From contig OX637336.1 in assembly GCA_951799405.1 (NCBI GenBank), positions 16,597,479 through 16,661,478 of the forward strand: a stretch of DNA of 64,000 nt. Direction: 5' to 3'. Every line of letters begins with the position of its first letter. The first letter of the stretch is position 1. Positions 43,281-54,450 of this stretch are shown here, piece after piece. Made by a program: the position numbers and the translations under genes. The notes beneath the pieces were generated by a model, which was not told the DNA's origin, did no database searches, and saw only the letters and a list, made by a program, of their open reading frames with translations. Source of the DNA: Agapetus fuscipes. Taxonomy: Eukaryota > Arthropoda > Insecta > Trichoptera > Glossosomatidae.

Positions 43281-44744
43281 TCAGTTGTAGGTACTTAATT
43301 TTAAGCGCAAATTAGGGTCTATGTTTAGCTTACTACGATATTTGTTTTTTATTATCAACATAGAAAATCCGCTCTCACAGAGATACGTGGTTGTTAATGG
43401 AACTAAAAACAGTAATGCTTTTCCTGACAGCGATGGATATTCATTTTTTACTTTTAGCAAAAATTCACACAACTCCAGATTGTTGAATTCCGTTTGCAAG
43501 CCTCCATCGCAAGATAGTTCTATCAGAGATTCCTTTTCACTTACATTTAAATTTGCACGAACATTATCCAGATCCGAAACGAATGGGTTTCTTATCCAAC
43601 TGAACTCTGAATAATCTTCTTTAAAGTATTCTTCAAATGTTTCAACGATTATTTGGCTGTGATTTTTGATGTTATTGATTACATTTTCACTCACTGTAAG
43701 TTCATTTTCAGTTACAAAATTTTCGAAATTAGGAAAAGATGCCAGGTTCTCATTCGACACACTCCTTTTAATCATTTGAAAATTCTTGATAAATGCTTTT
43801 ATTTTGTAATTTACTGAAAATCGATTTGTAGTTTTACCTAGCAAACTTAGATTTAAGTCGTTGATGCGATTAAAAATATCTGATAAGTAAGCCAATGATA
43901 TAATTCAGTGTTCGTCAGTCAGTCGATCGCGTAATTCAAAATCGGTCCCCATCAGGAATAGCTGTACCTCACAACGTAACTCGAATAATCTGCTCAGCAT
44001 TTTTCCTCGCGAAAGCCATCTCACCTCTGTATGTAGCAGCAACTGAATATGTTCACTTCCCATTTCAGAACACAGTTCAGAAAATAAACGAGAGTTAAGA
44101 GCCCGAGATTTCATAAAATTTACCACCTTGATGGCGTCTTGGAGAACATGTTTAAATTGTTCAGGCATACGTTTTGTTGCTAGCGCTTGTCTGTGTATAC
44201 TGCAATGCATGAAAGTGCAATTTTTAGCAACAGATTTTACTTTTGTGGCTACACCTCCGAATCTTCCTGTCATAGCTCGAGCGCCATCAGAGCAGAAGCC
44301 AACACATTTCATCCGATCAAGCCCATTTTCGGCAAAGAATCCACTCAGTTTATTGAAAATTTCATCCGCAGTAGTTCGTGTTGATAACGCCTCACAGAAT
44401 AAATAATCTTCCTTGAGTGCATTATTTTCATGTATATACCGCACGTAAACCATAAGTTGAGTGTAGTTCGTTACATCTGTACTGTCATCGAGTTGTATCG
44501 AAAAGAAATCGCTATGTTTGACATGATTGATGATTTTATTTTTAACATCTGATGTCATACTTTCGATCCTTCGCTGCACGGTATTATTGGATATCAGATC
44601 TAGCTTTTTAGCTGACGTTTCACCCAACATACAAGTAACCATGTCTTTCGCTGCAGGTAACAACAGCTCTTCGCCAATTGTGTGAGCTTTTCCGGACTTT
44701 ATTTTGTATGTCCTATGACCATGGCTGCTTGCGTACCACCTCAA
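43281..44744 (-). pseudogene. hAT transposase (ZBED5/SCAND3-like), truncated and interrupted
   Basis: 279 then 204 codons in the same frame, separated by one TGA near 43906. Visible: SIQLDDSTDVTNYTQLMVYV, CVGFCSDGARAMTGRFGG, MHCSIHRQALATKRMP, LHTEVRWLSRGKMLSRL, and in the second part the hAT dimerisation region VPLTTTYLCESGFSMLIIK. The first part starts within about 60 bp of the terminal repeat, so the BED zinc finger and following region have been deleted. It cannot encode an intact transposase. Confidence 0.9.
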
Positions 44745-44923
44745 GAAGCGTCGCGTACCACTGGTGGTACGCGTACCATAGTTTGGGAACCTCTGGTCTA
44801 AGGTATTGCTGTATAAAAGTTGACATTTTTAATTTAATATATTTTTTTTTTTGTGAAGTTGCGAGTCACTGATATTATTATACAAAATGCTGCCATCTAT
44901 GTTTTCCATTTAAAGTTATTTTA

Positions 44924-45165
44924 ATATCAATTGTAAAAAAAATACATAATATACTTTTATATTTAATGCATCCCCTCTATTGTAACTCTAGGTTAGATAT
45001 TATTTATTTTTAATACATATATTGTTTTATAGTACACAATACAATATCAATTGTAAAAAAAATACATAATATACTTTTCTATTAAATGCATCCCCTCTAT
45101 TGTAACTCTAGGTTAGATATTATTTATTTTTAATACATTAAATATTGTTTTATAGTATTTAAATA
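44924..45165 (+). repeat. ~120-bp tandem duplication
   Basis: atcaattgtaaaaaaaatac at about 44926 and 45046, each followed by gcatcccctctattgtaact and ggttagatattatttatttt; units nearly identical. Noncoding, AT-rich. Confidence 0.85.
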
Positions 45166-45427
45166 TTTACAGTGATATTCATAAGACATCTAATCCATGG
45201 ATGATCTGCAGATCATTGTTTATTTTTGTATGGAGAATTCACAATTTTCTGTGCTTTAGTTATTTGAAATTACATATCTTTTGAATATTTTGATTTGTCA
45301 TACTCATATTAAATACTCAAAAATGTTATAAGATTTTTATTGTTCAAATTGTCCTTGATATTGGAAAATGTTTTACGTTAATCATTGAAGAATTTCAGAA
45401 AAGGACAGCTAATAAGTATATAATTTA

Positions 45428-45620
45428 TAATCTAAGTTGCAAAGGTACATTGACATCTAAGGCTCTTATTTAATGCATTCACACAAGCAGGCACATGAAA
45501 GTTTGCGCTTACACATGCCACATGTGTACGTACAGAATAAACCGAACCTCACATAAACATAAACTTCGCAACTCCTGCTGCCTTAGCCTGAACCGGGGTG
45601 ACATTGGCAAAAGTGAACCA
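45428..45620 (-). mobile_element. (TTAGA)n LINE 3' tail
   Basis: Diverged minus copy, ataatctaagttgcaaaggt to tgacattggcaaaagtgaac. Confidence 0.7.
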
Positions 45621-45621
45621 T

Positions 45622-45716
45622 GTCCATAAATGATATATTTTCTGTGCTCCGCCGGGATTCTAACCCGCAACCTTCCATTCAGAGTCCGAAGTGTTACCAC
45701 TGAACTACGGACCGGT
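45622..45716 (-). mobile_element. SINE-B head fragment
   Basis: gtgctccgccgggattctaa to actgaactacggaccggtc. Confidence 0.7.
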
Positions 45717-47751
45717 CAAACTTCCAAAATGGAATTTTTTTTGTAACCTTTTTAGTTTTGGCAACATATAAAATATGCCTCCAGTATAATGCACTGGATT
45801 TTTTTTTACCATGGTTTTAGATTCACACATATGTGTGCAGTTAACAGATAAAAAATTACAGTGCTAGGGACAAATTCTGGATCACAATTAAACTTCTACT
45901 GATTGTTTCCCTAAAAATCACTGCCTTACCAATTGCATCTCTGTATGTACATAACCTATATCTATTCTCGAGTCATATGTGCCATTGTTTTAATTTTATT
46001 TTTATAATCTTTCCAACATGCATAATTGTATTTTTTTTAATTCATGGTGCAGTGTATAGTTTCACTTATTTATTTGTTAATCCAGTTAATGGATAGTTTT
46101 TTTTCTCTTGTACAAATCCTTTAAATAAATAGGTTTTAAAAATATGTATTAGTTGTATCCAAAATTGAATTTATAACATGCTCCGTTTACATTGGACTAA
46201 ATGTAAGACCATGTTCACACGGGTGGAATGATAATGCATTAATTGTAAGGTGTATGTGCGATGACTTGTTCACACACCTGTGAAGTGTAGGCACAGGCAA
46301 AAATGAAGGCTAACACATCCACCCGTCTGTCTGAACCAGGTATTTGGCCCGGTTGTTTCAAACTTAGCTTATGGGACTCAAACTGAAAAATAATCTACCT
46401 GCACTTTTTCATTCATTTGAAATAAGGGATGTTATGGATATGAAGTTTCAGGGAATAATATTACTTCAGTTTCAGATACAAATACGGAATGGTTTCAAAT
46501 ATATTCAGTTTTTAAGGAATAGGGTAATTGCATTTTTTTTTTATTTCATAAAATGGTAGGCTATATTTTCTTAAATGCATTTGCGTTTTAAAAAAAATTA
46601 CATGTGGCTTAGTTTTTAAATTAGAGCTCTTTGAAATTCGCATATTTTCCATTTCCGCTAAAACGGTCATTTTTTTATTCGGGCGGATATGACGTCAGAT
46701 CTTCGGAGTTTAGGTGTCAAATGGCCCAGGTAGTCAGTTTGACAGCGACGTTTGTCGTCAAAATGACGACACACGCCCCTAGCCATTCACACTGCATATT
46801 TGGAGGGATTCAAATTCTCCGCATTTTATTTTTCAAAATTATCAATGATATCTTTATTTTTACTACTTAAAAAAATTATGGTTGTGATCCTTAAAATGTA
46901 CTCTACACATCCATATTATTTTCAACCGTTTTCCCTACCACTGCAACTACCCTATTGTGAAAGTATAATACCTACCTGCAAACAAGAATATAAATTGTAT
47001 TCACTTTATATTTTCTAGGCTATCATTTGGTTTTACAATCAGTCATATGAGTGATTATTATAGCTATCCACTTAAAAATGCAAAAACAATACAGCATTTG
47101 TAATTTTTATTTCATTATTGAATATTATCTGAAACTTTTACATTGTTTTCGGTTACAGATACACATATTTTTTATTTATTTCGGAAATCCGATAGTTTCA
47201 GTTACAGATATGAATATCCATGGCATCCCCGGTTTAAAGTCACTAAGAAAACATCAGGAAGACAAAAAAAAGATTTTTTAATTTCTTAAGAGTTTTAGTT
47301 TTTTTCAATTTTGATTTTCATGTCAAACAGTTAACTATGTGTGCACTTACAGTATTCATTTAAAACTAATGTTTAAAATATGTTTCTAGGTTTTATATAG
47401 ATATCCCCTGACTGCTATAGTTGTAATCTTTTAGGTTAATGTATTCTAATAAGTTTAAATATTATTTTAAATAAAGGGCTCAATAGTTATTAATTGTTCA
47501 AGAATACTCTATCATCACAGTGACTGCTAAAACATGTAAAATACATATATTAATTTGAAGTTATAGTTATTTTTGAGAAAAAGGAATAATTGTTAAAGTG
47601 TAATTTATATTTAGTATGTACTTTCACTTCTTACAAAAAATCATATTAACTTCATTTCTATTAACAGTGTCTGCATATTTAAAGTAGGGAAAGAGATTTG
47701 ACATCACTTGTTTGGATAATTCTGAATCTGACATCACCGTCTTGGCGCTAT
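45717..47751. other. AT-rich intergenic block
   Basis: About 2 kb without a supported gene. Only a weak MITE candidate at 46211 and a small CG-richer patch at 46680-46795 with a TGACGTCA site stand out. Confidence 0.5.
46211..46340. mobile_element. Possible short MITE
   Basis: gttcacacgggtggaatg and the near-complement tccacccgtctgtctgaac bound 130 bp. Arms are short and imperfect. Confidence 0.35.
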
Positions 47752-47985
47752 CTATAATCTAAGTTGCAAAGATATCTTGACATTTAAGACTCATATTTAA
47801 TGCATACAGACACATTAAATTCACGCTTACACATGCTGCATGTGTACATACAAAAAAAACAAACCTCATAATATGAGCCTTGCAACTCCTGTCCCCTTTT
47901 CCTGAAAATGTGGTGGCATTGGCAATAGTGTTTTTAAAGCAGGGGGGTCAGCCTCATACCAACCTATCAGTCAAGGAATTGCCAT
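47752..47985 (-). mobile_element. (TTAGA)n LINE 3' tail
   Basis: Minus copy with the usual end accaacctatcagtcaagga; adjacent to a second copy. Confidence 0.75.
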
Positions 47986-47989
47986 CTAA

Positions 47990-48165
47990 TATCTAATCTA
48001 ATCTAAGTTGCAAAGGTATGTTACATTGGAGATTCACATTACATGCATTCTCACAACCAGACACGTACAAGTTTGCGCTTGCACATGCCTCATGTGAACC
48101 TACAACATAAAAACAAAATCTCAAATGGACATACACCCTGCAACTCTTGCCGCTCAACTCATCCC
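47990..48165 (-). mobile_element. (TTAGA)n LINE 3' tail, partial
   Basis: Minus copy starting tctaatctaatctaagttgc directly after the previous one; its 5' part is missing. Confidence 0.72.
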
Positions 48166-48216
48166 CTGAAAATAAAATTTCCTGACTTTGGTGGAAGGGT
48201 ACATTCTTTTATTGAC

Positions 48217-48350
48217 TTGGGTTTGGTATTTTCAACGCTAGCTTCTGTAACTTTTAACTGCTAAATAAAACTATCCACACGGTTGGCGTAAGTGCGTCCT
48301 TTTCATTCAGTATAAAGTAGCTGTGCTAACATTGAAAATACTGGACCTTA
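48217..48350. mobile_element. ~134-bp MITE
   Basis: Inverted arms: gacttgggtttggtattttc on the left and the complement of aaggtccagtattttcaatg on the right. Related to the split copy at 27322-28219. Confidence 0.7.
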
Positions 48351-48627
48351 GTATTTATGACAGTTTTTTATTGGATTATATAGAAATAATATAGATATGT
48401 AACATTTTTATTTATTTTTTATTATGTTATGGTATTATGTGGTTAAACATGTATTTTATATGGTTTTGTAATGTTATAAATAGAAGATATTGTAAATATT
48501 TAAAGTAAATATATATAAGGTGGAAAACATACAATATTGATAAGTTTGTATGAGGCGCAAATTTTATTGAAATAAAGATGTGTAATAAATAAACAAAAAT
48601 ACTTTATTTTTTTATTGCCCTTGTACA

Positions 48628-48872
48628 ATAATCTATAATCTAAGTTGCAAAGATATGTATATTGATATTTCAGTCTCATATTTACTGCATGCCCACATGT
48701 AGGCAAATTTAAGTTTGCGCTTACACATGCTGTATGTGTATATACGAATTATAACAAACCTCACATGAACATAAACCTTGTAACTCCAGCCGCCTTTCCC
48801 TAAAACCAGGGTGGCATTGGCAAAAGTGGACCAAGTTTTTACAGCATGGGGGGTCAGCCTCATACCAAAAAA
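48628..48872 (-). mobile_element. (TTAGA)n LINE 3' tail
   Basis: Minus copy from ataatctaagttgcaaagat to ggggtcagcctcatacc. Confidence 0.75.
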
Positions 48873-49009
48873 GGGGTGTGTGACGGCATTCATAAAAAAA
48901 TGCAAGTATATATGCGCTTATACCATGAAACTTCTTATTGTATTGTCGCGAAGGGGCTGTATTTACCATTTCCATGATAGAACGGCACAGTGACAAAACA
49001 ACACGTTAC

Positions 49010-49200
49010 AAAGCGTGGTGGGGGAAGACTGAGGAATGGATAGACCAAAAAAAAGGCGAGATTGCTAAAGAATGGAACCTGCAGAGTGAGAATAAGCGAA
49101 GAGTATGTATGAGGAAAGTGATGTTGAAGAGATGAAAGAGATATGTCAGGATAGAAAAAGTGGAGACGCATCTGCAGAGGTACCGGCCACCCCTTGTGGA
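49010..49200 (+). mobile_element. LINE 3' coding end fragment
   Basis: EEWIDQKKGEIAKEWNLQSE and NKRRVCMRKVM, with a frame break, then the ggccaccccttgtggaac end shared with 12825. Confidence 0.55.
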
Positions 49201-49394
49201 ACGGCGGCAGGATACAGTAACGGATCCTAAAAATCCACCAAAGCCTAAGAAACATAATCCATATTATGTTTTTATTCATTTACTGATTCAATAAAAACTT
49301 GACTGCTCTGTTTGGTGCTTCATAGGACTCTTATGTAATTTATACGACTAAACTTTATAGTAAAATAAAACATTAACAATAATGCGACGGCCCC

Positions 49395-49700
49395 TTCTTA
49401 CTTAGCCGAATTATGTAAGCTTGACGAGATTTTTGATAAGCGGTGCACTCTTCGCTCGGCGCAGAGTGATGCTATCAACAAGCTGAAAATGCCATCTCGA
49501 CGGAGCAGAACGGGCTTTGGGGATAGGGCGTTCAGTTCGGCGGGACCGTTGTGCTGGAACCGGCTGCCTTTGAAGCTGAGGACGGAAACCAGCGAGGAGC
49601 GCTTCAGGAAGGAGCTGAAGACCACCATCTTCACAAGAAAAGAGTGAGCGGTGGGCGCCCTTGGGGTGGCTGGAGCCACTAAACGGCGCCCAAAAGAAGA
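49395..49700 (+). pseudogene. CR1/L2-like LINE C-terminal fragment
   Basis: KMPSRRSRTGFGDRAFSSAG, PLCWNRLPLKLRTETSEERF, RKELKTTIFTRKE and stop, followed by a 40-bp tail (GGGCGCCCTTGGGGTGGCTG) found elsewhere as isolated pieces. Confidence 0.75.
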
Positions 49701-49904
49701 ATAAGTCATCCAAATATATATATATATACTTTTTAATCATTTTGAACGCACCTTACCTGTCAACGAGATTGGAGCGGCGCTGACGATGACCAACGAGGAT
49801 TTGGACGAATCGTTTGTAGTACCTACACATATATATTCCGCACATGACCATGGCTGCTCAATCCGAAAAATGCTAATAAGCCATTTCCACTTCTTAAATC
49901 TTCG

Positions 49905-50125
49905 GTCCAGTCGATAGCTCAGTTGGTAGAGTGCCTGTATTTCATTTCGAGAGCTCGGGTTGGAATCCCACCGAGGGTGTCAGAAATAATTTCCCGTTTC
50001 GGTGTTTATTTCAAGCTCAAAATAAAATACCGGCAAGGTTTACTCAGCCTTCGCAAGAATTAAGTACCAGCTGTAAACCCCCACTTCAACTGAAGTGGTT
50101 GGCGTGAGGCTGGCCCCCTTACCTG
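49905..50125 (+). mobile_element. SINE-A upstream of the LINE
   Basis: cggtccagtcgatagctcag, box B-like gggttggaatcccacc, to ggccccccttacctgt-like end; 3' third lost. Confidence 0.8.
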
Positions 50126-50165
50126 TCTAAATCTAAGCTGCAAATATATATATCATTTAAGATTC

Positions 50166-52095
50166 ATTAATGAATTTAGGATTTTGAAAGAAGAAATGAA
50201 AGTATCTATTGAATGTTTGAAGAATGGAAAGTCTGCTGGGTTTGATGGAATAAATGGTGAAATGTTGAAAGCAGGAGGTGAATGCGTGATAGATTGGATG
50301 TACGAATTATGTAAGCTTTGTGTGAATGCAGGAGTAGTACCGATGGATTGGAGGAAGGCAGTCATTGTTCCCATTTACAAAGGTAAAGGGGACAAAAAAG
50401 ACTGTCAGAACTTCAGACCAATCAGTCTACTCAGTATACCAGGAAAAGCCTTCTGTAAGGTGATTATAAAAAATGTGATTCTGACTACTAGTGAAAGGAT
50501 TTCCGATATACAGTCCGGCTTTATGGCCGGTAGAGGCTGTGTTGATCATATTTTTACTCTACGACAACTTGTTGAAAAACAATTGTCGGTGAGGCGGAAG
50601 CTGTTCACGGCCTTTGTAGATCTGGAAAAGGCTTTTGACTCAGTAGACAGAGGTATGTTATGGGATGTTTTGAAAGCATACGGAGTGAATGGGGCTCTCC
50701 TTGGTGCGGTGCATGCAAACTATGAAAATAGTAAGGCATGTGTCCGTATTGATGGTGAGTATAGTGAATGGTTTGAAGTTTTTAAGGGTGTAAGGCAAGG
50801 ATGTGTGATGAGCCCATGGCTATTTAACATAGTCATGGACAAGTGTGTTCGAGATGCTAGACTTGATGATTGTGGATTAATGATAGGAGAGAGCAAAGTG
50901 AGTGTTCTACTGTATGCGGATGATGCTGTTCTTGTATCGGACTCAGCAGTAGAATTGCAAACGATGCTCTCTAGATTGAACGAAGCTCTGCTAGGTAATT
51001 ATTTGAAATTGAATGCAAGTAAGACGAAAGTTTTGATTTTTGAAAGAAATGAAGAAAATACGAACTACGAATTTAGAATAAACGGAATGAATGTTGATGT
51101 GGTAAATGAGTTTGTATACTTGGGAAGTAAGTTTGAAAAAGATGGAAGAATGACAGGTGAACTTGAAAGAAGAGTAATGAAGGGCAGGTGTGTACTGGGT
51201 GCCACAGCTTGTATCGCCAAAAATCAAAACATATCTAAAAATGCTCGATTGGCGGTACGCAGTGGCATACTTTTACCCACCTTGATATATGGAAGCGAGG
51301 CCTGGACGGTGAATGAAAGTGAAATTAGTAAAGTCCATACTGTTGAAATGGACTTTCTAAGAAGTATGATTGGGAAAAAACGGAGTGACAGGGTGAGGAA
51401 TGATTTTGTAAGAAAAGAATGTGGTGCAAAAGAAAGTGTGAAAGTGAAGATTAAAAGAAGTTTGTTAAGACGGTTTGGGCATATGGAGAGAATGAATGAG
51501 GAAAGACTGACGAAGAAAGTATATGTTGGTAGAATAGATGGATGTCGTGGTAGAGGAAGACCGAGAAAGGTATGGATGGACCAAATATCCAAAATTGCGA
51601 ATGAATGGAATATCCAGAGTCATAATATAAAAGAAGAGCTTGTATGAAGAAGGTTATGACTCTGGAGGAAATGAAAGAAGTATGCAAGGATAGAAAGAAA
51701 TGGCGGTTGATCTGTGATGTTGGCGGCTAGGGTGTGTTAAAGTGAAATTGGTTTTATGATTTAGTTTTTTATGTCCATGTAAATATTGTTATTTTTATTC
51801 TTTGATTTAAAAAATGTAATTTGTCATGTATGTTCCTTGACTTATAGGTTGTTATGCGGCTGACCACCCATAATATAAAAATTGGTTCACTTTGCCAATG
51901 TCACCCCTGTTTCAGGGAAGGACGGCAAGAGTTGCAAGGCTTATGTTCATTTGAGATTGGGTTTTTATATTGTAGGTCCACATGCGGCATGTGTTAGCGC
52001 GAAATTATACATATCTGCTTGTGGGAATGCATTTAGTGTAAATCTTAAATGATATATATCTTTGCAGCTTAGATTAGATTAGATTAGATTAGAAG
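50166..52095 (+). mobile_element. LINE with (TTAGA)n tail, longest copy in window (5'-truncated)
   Basis: RT region and complete 3' end. The 3' UTR runs from about 51730 to the repeated TTAGA at 52068-52090. Its last 260 bp (cttgacttataggttgg to the tail) match about 17 other copies in the window, so this LINE is the likely source of those tails. The apurinic endonuclease part is missing. Confidence 0.88.
50184..51647 (+). CDS. LINE reverse transcriptase, C-terminal frameshift
   Basis: 487 codons: FRPISLLSIPGKAFCKVII, IQSGFMAGRGCVDHIFTLRQ, FVDLEKAFDSVDRGMLWDVL, GVRQGCVMSPWLFNIVMD, the catalytic YADD in VSVLLYADDAVLVSDSA, and the tail GRGRPRKVWMDQI. At about 51632 two extra bases (TA), absent from sibling copies at 18110 and 27890, shift the frame and end the ORF early; the lost end (CMKKVMTLEEMKEVCKDRKK) is in another frame. 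Clade not decided (RTE- or CR1-like). Confidence 0.88.
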   Translation: MKEEMKVSIECLKNGKSAGFDGINGEMLKAGGECVIDWMYELCKLCVNAGVVPMDWRKAVIVPIYKGKGDKKDCQNFRPISLLSIPGKAFCKVIIKNVILTTSERISDIQSGFMAGRGCVDHIFTLRQLVEKQLSVRRKLFTAFVDLEKAFDSVDRGMLWDVLKAYGVNGALLGAVHANYENSKACVRIDGEYSEWFEVFKGVRQGCVMSPWLFNIVMDKCVRDARLDDCGLMIGESKVSVLLYADDAVLVSDSAVELQTMLSRLNEALLGNYLKLNASKTKVLIFERNEENTNYEFRINGMNVDVVNEFVYLGSKFEKDGRMTGELERRVMKGRCVLGATACIAKNQNISKNARLAVRSGILLPTLIYGSEAWTVNESEISKVHTVEMDFLRSMIGKKRSDRVRNDFVRKECGAKESVKVKIKRSLLRRFGHMERMNEERLTKKVYVGRIDGCRGRGRPRKVWMDQISKIANEWNIQSHNIKEELV

Positions 52096-52312
52096 ATTCA
52101 AATTAACGCATTCCCAGGAGTAGACATGTATAAGTTCGCGCTAACACATGCCGCATGTGGACCTACAATATAAAAACCTAATCTCAAATGAACATAGGCA
52201 AGCCCTGCAACTCTTGCCGACCTTCGTTGAAACAGGGGTGACATTGGCAAAGTGAACCATTTTTTTACACAATGGGTGGTCAGCGTCATACCAACCTATA
52301 AGTCAAAGAATA
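52090..52312 (-). mobile_element. (TTAGA)n LINE 3' tail facing the 50166 LINE
   Basis: Minus copy that abuts the plus LINE tail to tail, so 51836-52312 forms a long inverted repeat. Confidence 0.78.
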
Positions 52313-52321
52313 AATGTTAAG

Positions 52322-52465
52322 TTAGGAAACCCTTACTTCAACTGAAGTGGTTGACGTAAGGCCGGTCCCCTTACCTGTAAAAATAAATAAATTCCACTCG
52401 CCATATGCGAATCCTTTCGGGGGAAACGCGGCAAAAAGTTGCACTATGCGTGCAGTATAGTAGCG
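52322..52465 (+). mobile_element. SINE-A 3' fragment
   Basis: ggaaacccttacttcaactg to ttgcactatgcgtgcagtat. Confidence 0.7.
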
Positions 52466-53026
52466 TACAATCTAATTTTTCGTATGCAATAGACGTATTT
52501 TGTAATCGTGGATCTGCTAAAGGAAGTACACAGTTACTTAATTCGAAAAGAATGATAGTTCTGCGCCTCGCTTATGTCATTCCTACTGGCTACTCCTCAT
52601 TCTTCTCCAGTCAGGCGCTGTAATTGTATTGTATGACCACATCGCACATGCCTTTCAATTTATCCAATCTACCGTCTACTCCGCGTCACTTTCATCTAAA
52701 TAGTAAATGCTGATAATATTAGAATGATTTAACTCACATTTAACTTGTCATACTCAATTATGTGAGTGAAAATGCTTATTTTTAAAGCAAAAGCCTATAG
52801 ATACGTTAGAGCTTTTGTGAATTTTCCAACCTCTGTGAAGAGCATTTTTTATATATATTTTTTCTTCCGAGAAAGTACGAAAAATATCCAATGGACTACG
52901 GACATACATATCTGTAGGTTTTCGATAACACTTAACAACAACAAAAAACACGTATAGAATTTGGCGATTCTTCATTTCATTCGTCAACAGTACCTGGAGT
53001 ATGAAGCATAGAGTAAACTCCGATCT
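52466..53026. other. Intergenic, few features
   Basis: A decayed SINE-B-like piece (ttttccaacctctgtgaagagc) at about 52820; nothing else recognised. Confidence 0.45.
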
Positions 53027-53275
53027 AATCTAAATCTAAGCTGCAAACATATGTATCATTTGAGATTCATATCAACTGCATTCCCACAAGCAGACACGCA
53101 TATTTCGCGCTCACACATGCCGCATGTGGACCTACAATATAAAAAACCCAATCTCAAATGGACACAAGCCCTGCAACTCTTGCCGACCTTCCCTGAAACA
53201 GGGGTGACATTGGCAAAGTGAAACATTTTTTACAGTATGGGTGGTCAACCTTATACCAACCTATCAGTCAAGGAC
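53027..53275 (-). mobile_element. (TTAGA)n LINE 3' tail
   Basis: Minus copy, taatctaaatctaagctgca to caacctatcagtcaaggacc. Confidence 0.8.
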
Positions 53276-53279
53276 CACG

Positions 53280-53973
53280 ATCGATGGCGTAAATAGAAAT
53301 AATAGAGGAAAGTTAGATCACTCACTAGGGTTGCTGTTATATTTTACACAGGCCCGGATTAACCCGTCTGGTGGCCCTGAAGCAGAGAAGAGCTCTGGGC
53401 ACTGAAAAAAATATACATATATAAGTTTTTTTGACGCTTCGCGTCCCCCTGTGCGTGGGGGTCCTGGTTCGATTGCATCTCTCGAACTGCCCTTAATCTG
53501 TGCCTGATTTTACATACCTTTGATATTTACGCTATCGAGATGAGAATATGTAAATGTTTTATATTCGGCAGACCTAGTGCCCCTAGTACACAACATTTCG
53601 GTAACTCTACTACATCACTCCATAGCATTGCCGTCTTATATTCCATACATTTTCGATTTTCGCAATCGAGGAGAGATTTACGCAATGTTTTATACTCGAA
53701 CTACAGATCTTCTTCCCACTTATCGTTTGCAATTACCCAATGGGGATTTCCGCGAAAATGTTAATATAATGCTAGTTTATTGTCCACGTTTTTATAAAAT
53801 CCATCTGCCCACTTTAACAGACCATATGGAATCGTAAATAGCATCACTGTTTATATTATTATCTTTGAATCCATGAAGGAGGATGACAGATGGCGGATTC
53901 CTTCTATTTGGACAACTTCATAATTCCGTGCCACTTTTATCGAAGATCGGCGAACATCGTGGCTATCAAAAAA
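53280..53973. other. Intergenic with possible hAT remnant
   Basis: acaggcccggattaaccc at 53349 resembles one end of a hAT element, with GRPSAPST-like coding traces near 53570, but no second end or conserved transposase motif was found. Confidence 0.35.
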
Positions 53974-54189
53974 GGCAGGTCCATAGTCTAGTGGTAACGC
54001 TTCGGACTCGTAAATGAAAGGTTGTGGATTCAACTCCCGGGGGAGCACAAAAAATATCCCATTCACATTTTCAAACATGCTCTTCGCTGGGTTGAAAAGT
54101 TCATATACTTTTACTAAAGATCCATCTATCCTTACAAAACTGGGTCTCGCTTAAGAATTTACGCTTTATAGCGACGACCAAGATTGTGT
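53974..54189 (+). mobile_element. SINE-B, tail missing
   Basis: caggtccatagtctagtggt to tagcgacgaccaagattgtg; a SINE-A head follows directly. Confidence 0.8.
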
Positions 54190-54192
54190 AAA

Positions 54193-54450
54193 GTCGGGTC
54201 GATAGTTCAGTTGGTAGAATGCTTACATTCCTTGCCGAAAGCAAGGGTTCGATCCCCACCAAGAAAATAATTCCCACCTTGTGAAAGCTTGTTAAAAAGT
54301 CCGGTCGATAGTTCAGTTGGTAGAATGCTTGCATTCTATGCCGAAAGCAAGGGGTCGATCCCCACCAAGAAAATGATCCCCACCAGGAAATGATCAGAAA
54401 TTATTTCCTCTCTGGATGGGAAACACTTGAGGCCGGCCCCCTTGTCTTGT
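54193..54450 (+). mobile_element. SINE-A with duplicated tRNA-like head
   Basis: Two heads 108 bp apart (gtcgatagttcagttggtag at about 54199 and 54304), each with a box B-like aagggttcgatccccacc or aaggggtcgatccccacc, then a short remnant of the body. Confidence 0.7.

Larger units (their letters stand above)
42873..44795 (-). mobile_element. hAT (Charlie-like) transposon with 8-bp target duplication
   Basis: Left end CAGTGGTTCCCAAACTTTT and right end complement of CAGAGGTTCCCAAACT; flanked by GTCTAAGG at 42865-42872 and 44796-44803. It carries a hAT transposase on minus lacking its N-terminal part, and a SINE-A fragment (42955-43095) in its 3' region. Confidence 0.93.

Noticed and set aside
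46680..46795. CG-richer patch with TGACGTCA as a promoter
   Set aside because: No transcript or ORF follows in a supported way; a single motif is not enough.
53349..53840. hAT transposon from the acaggcccggattaa end
   Set aside because: No second inverted end, no target duplication and no transposase motif; kept only as a note.
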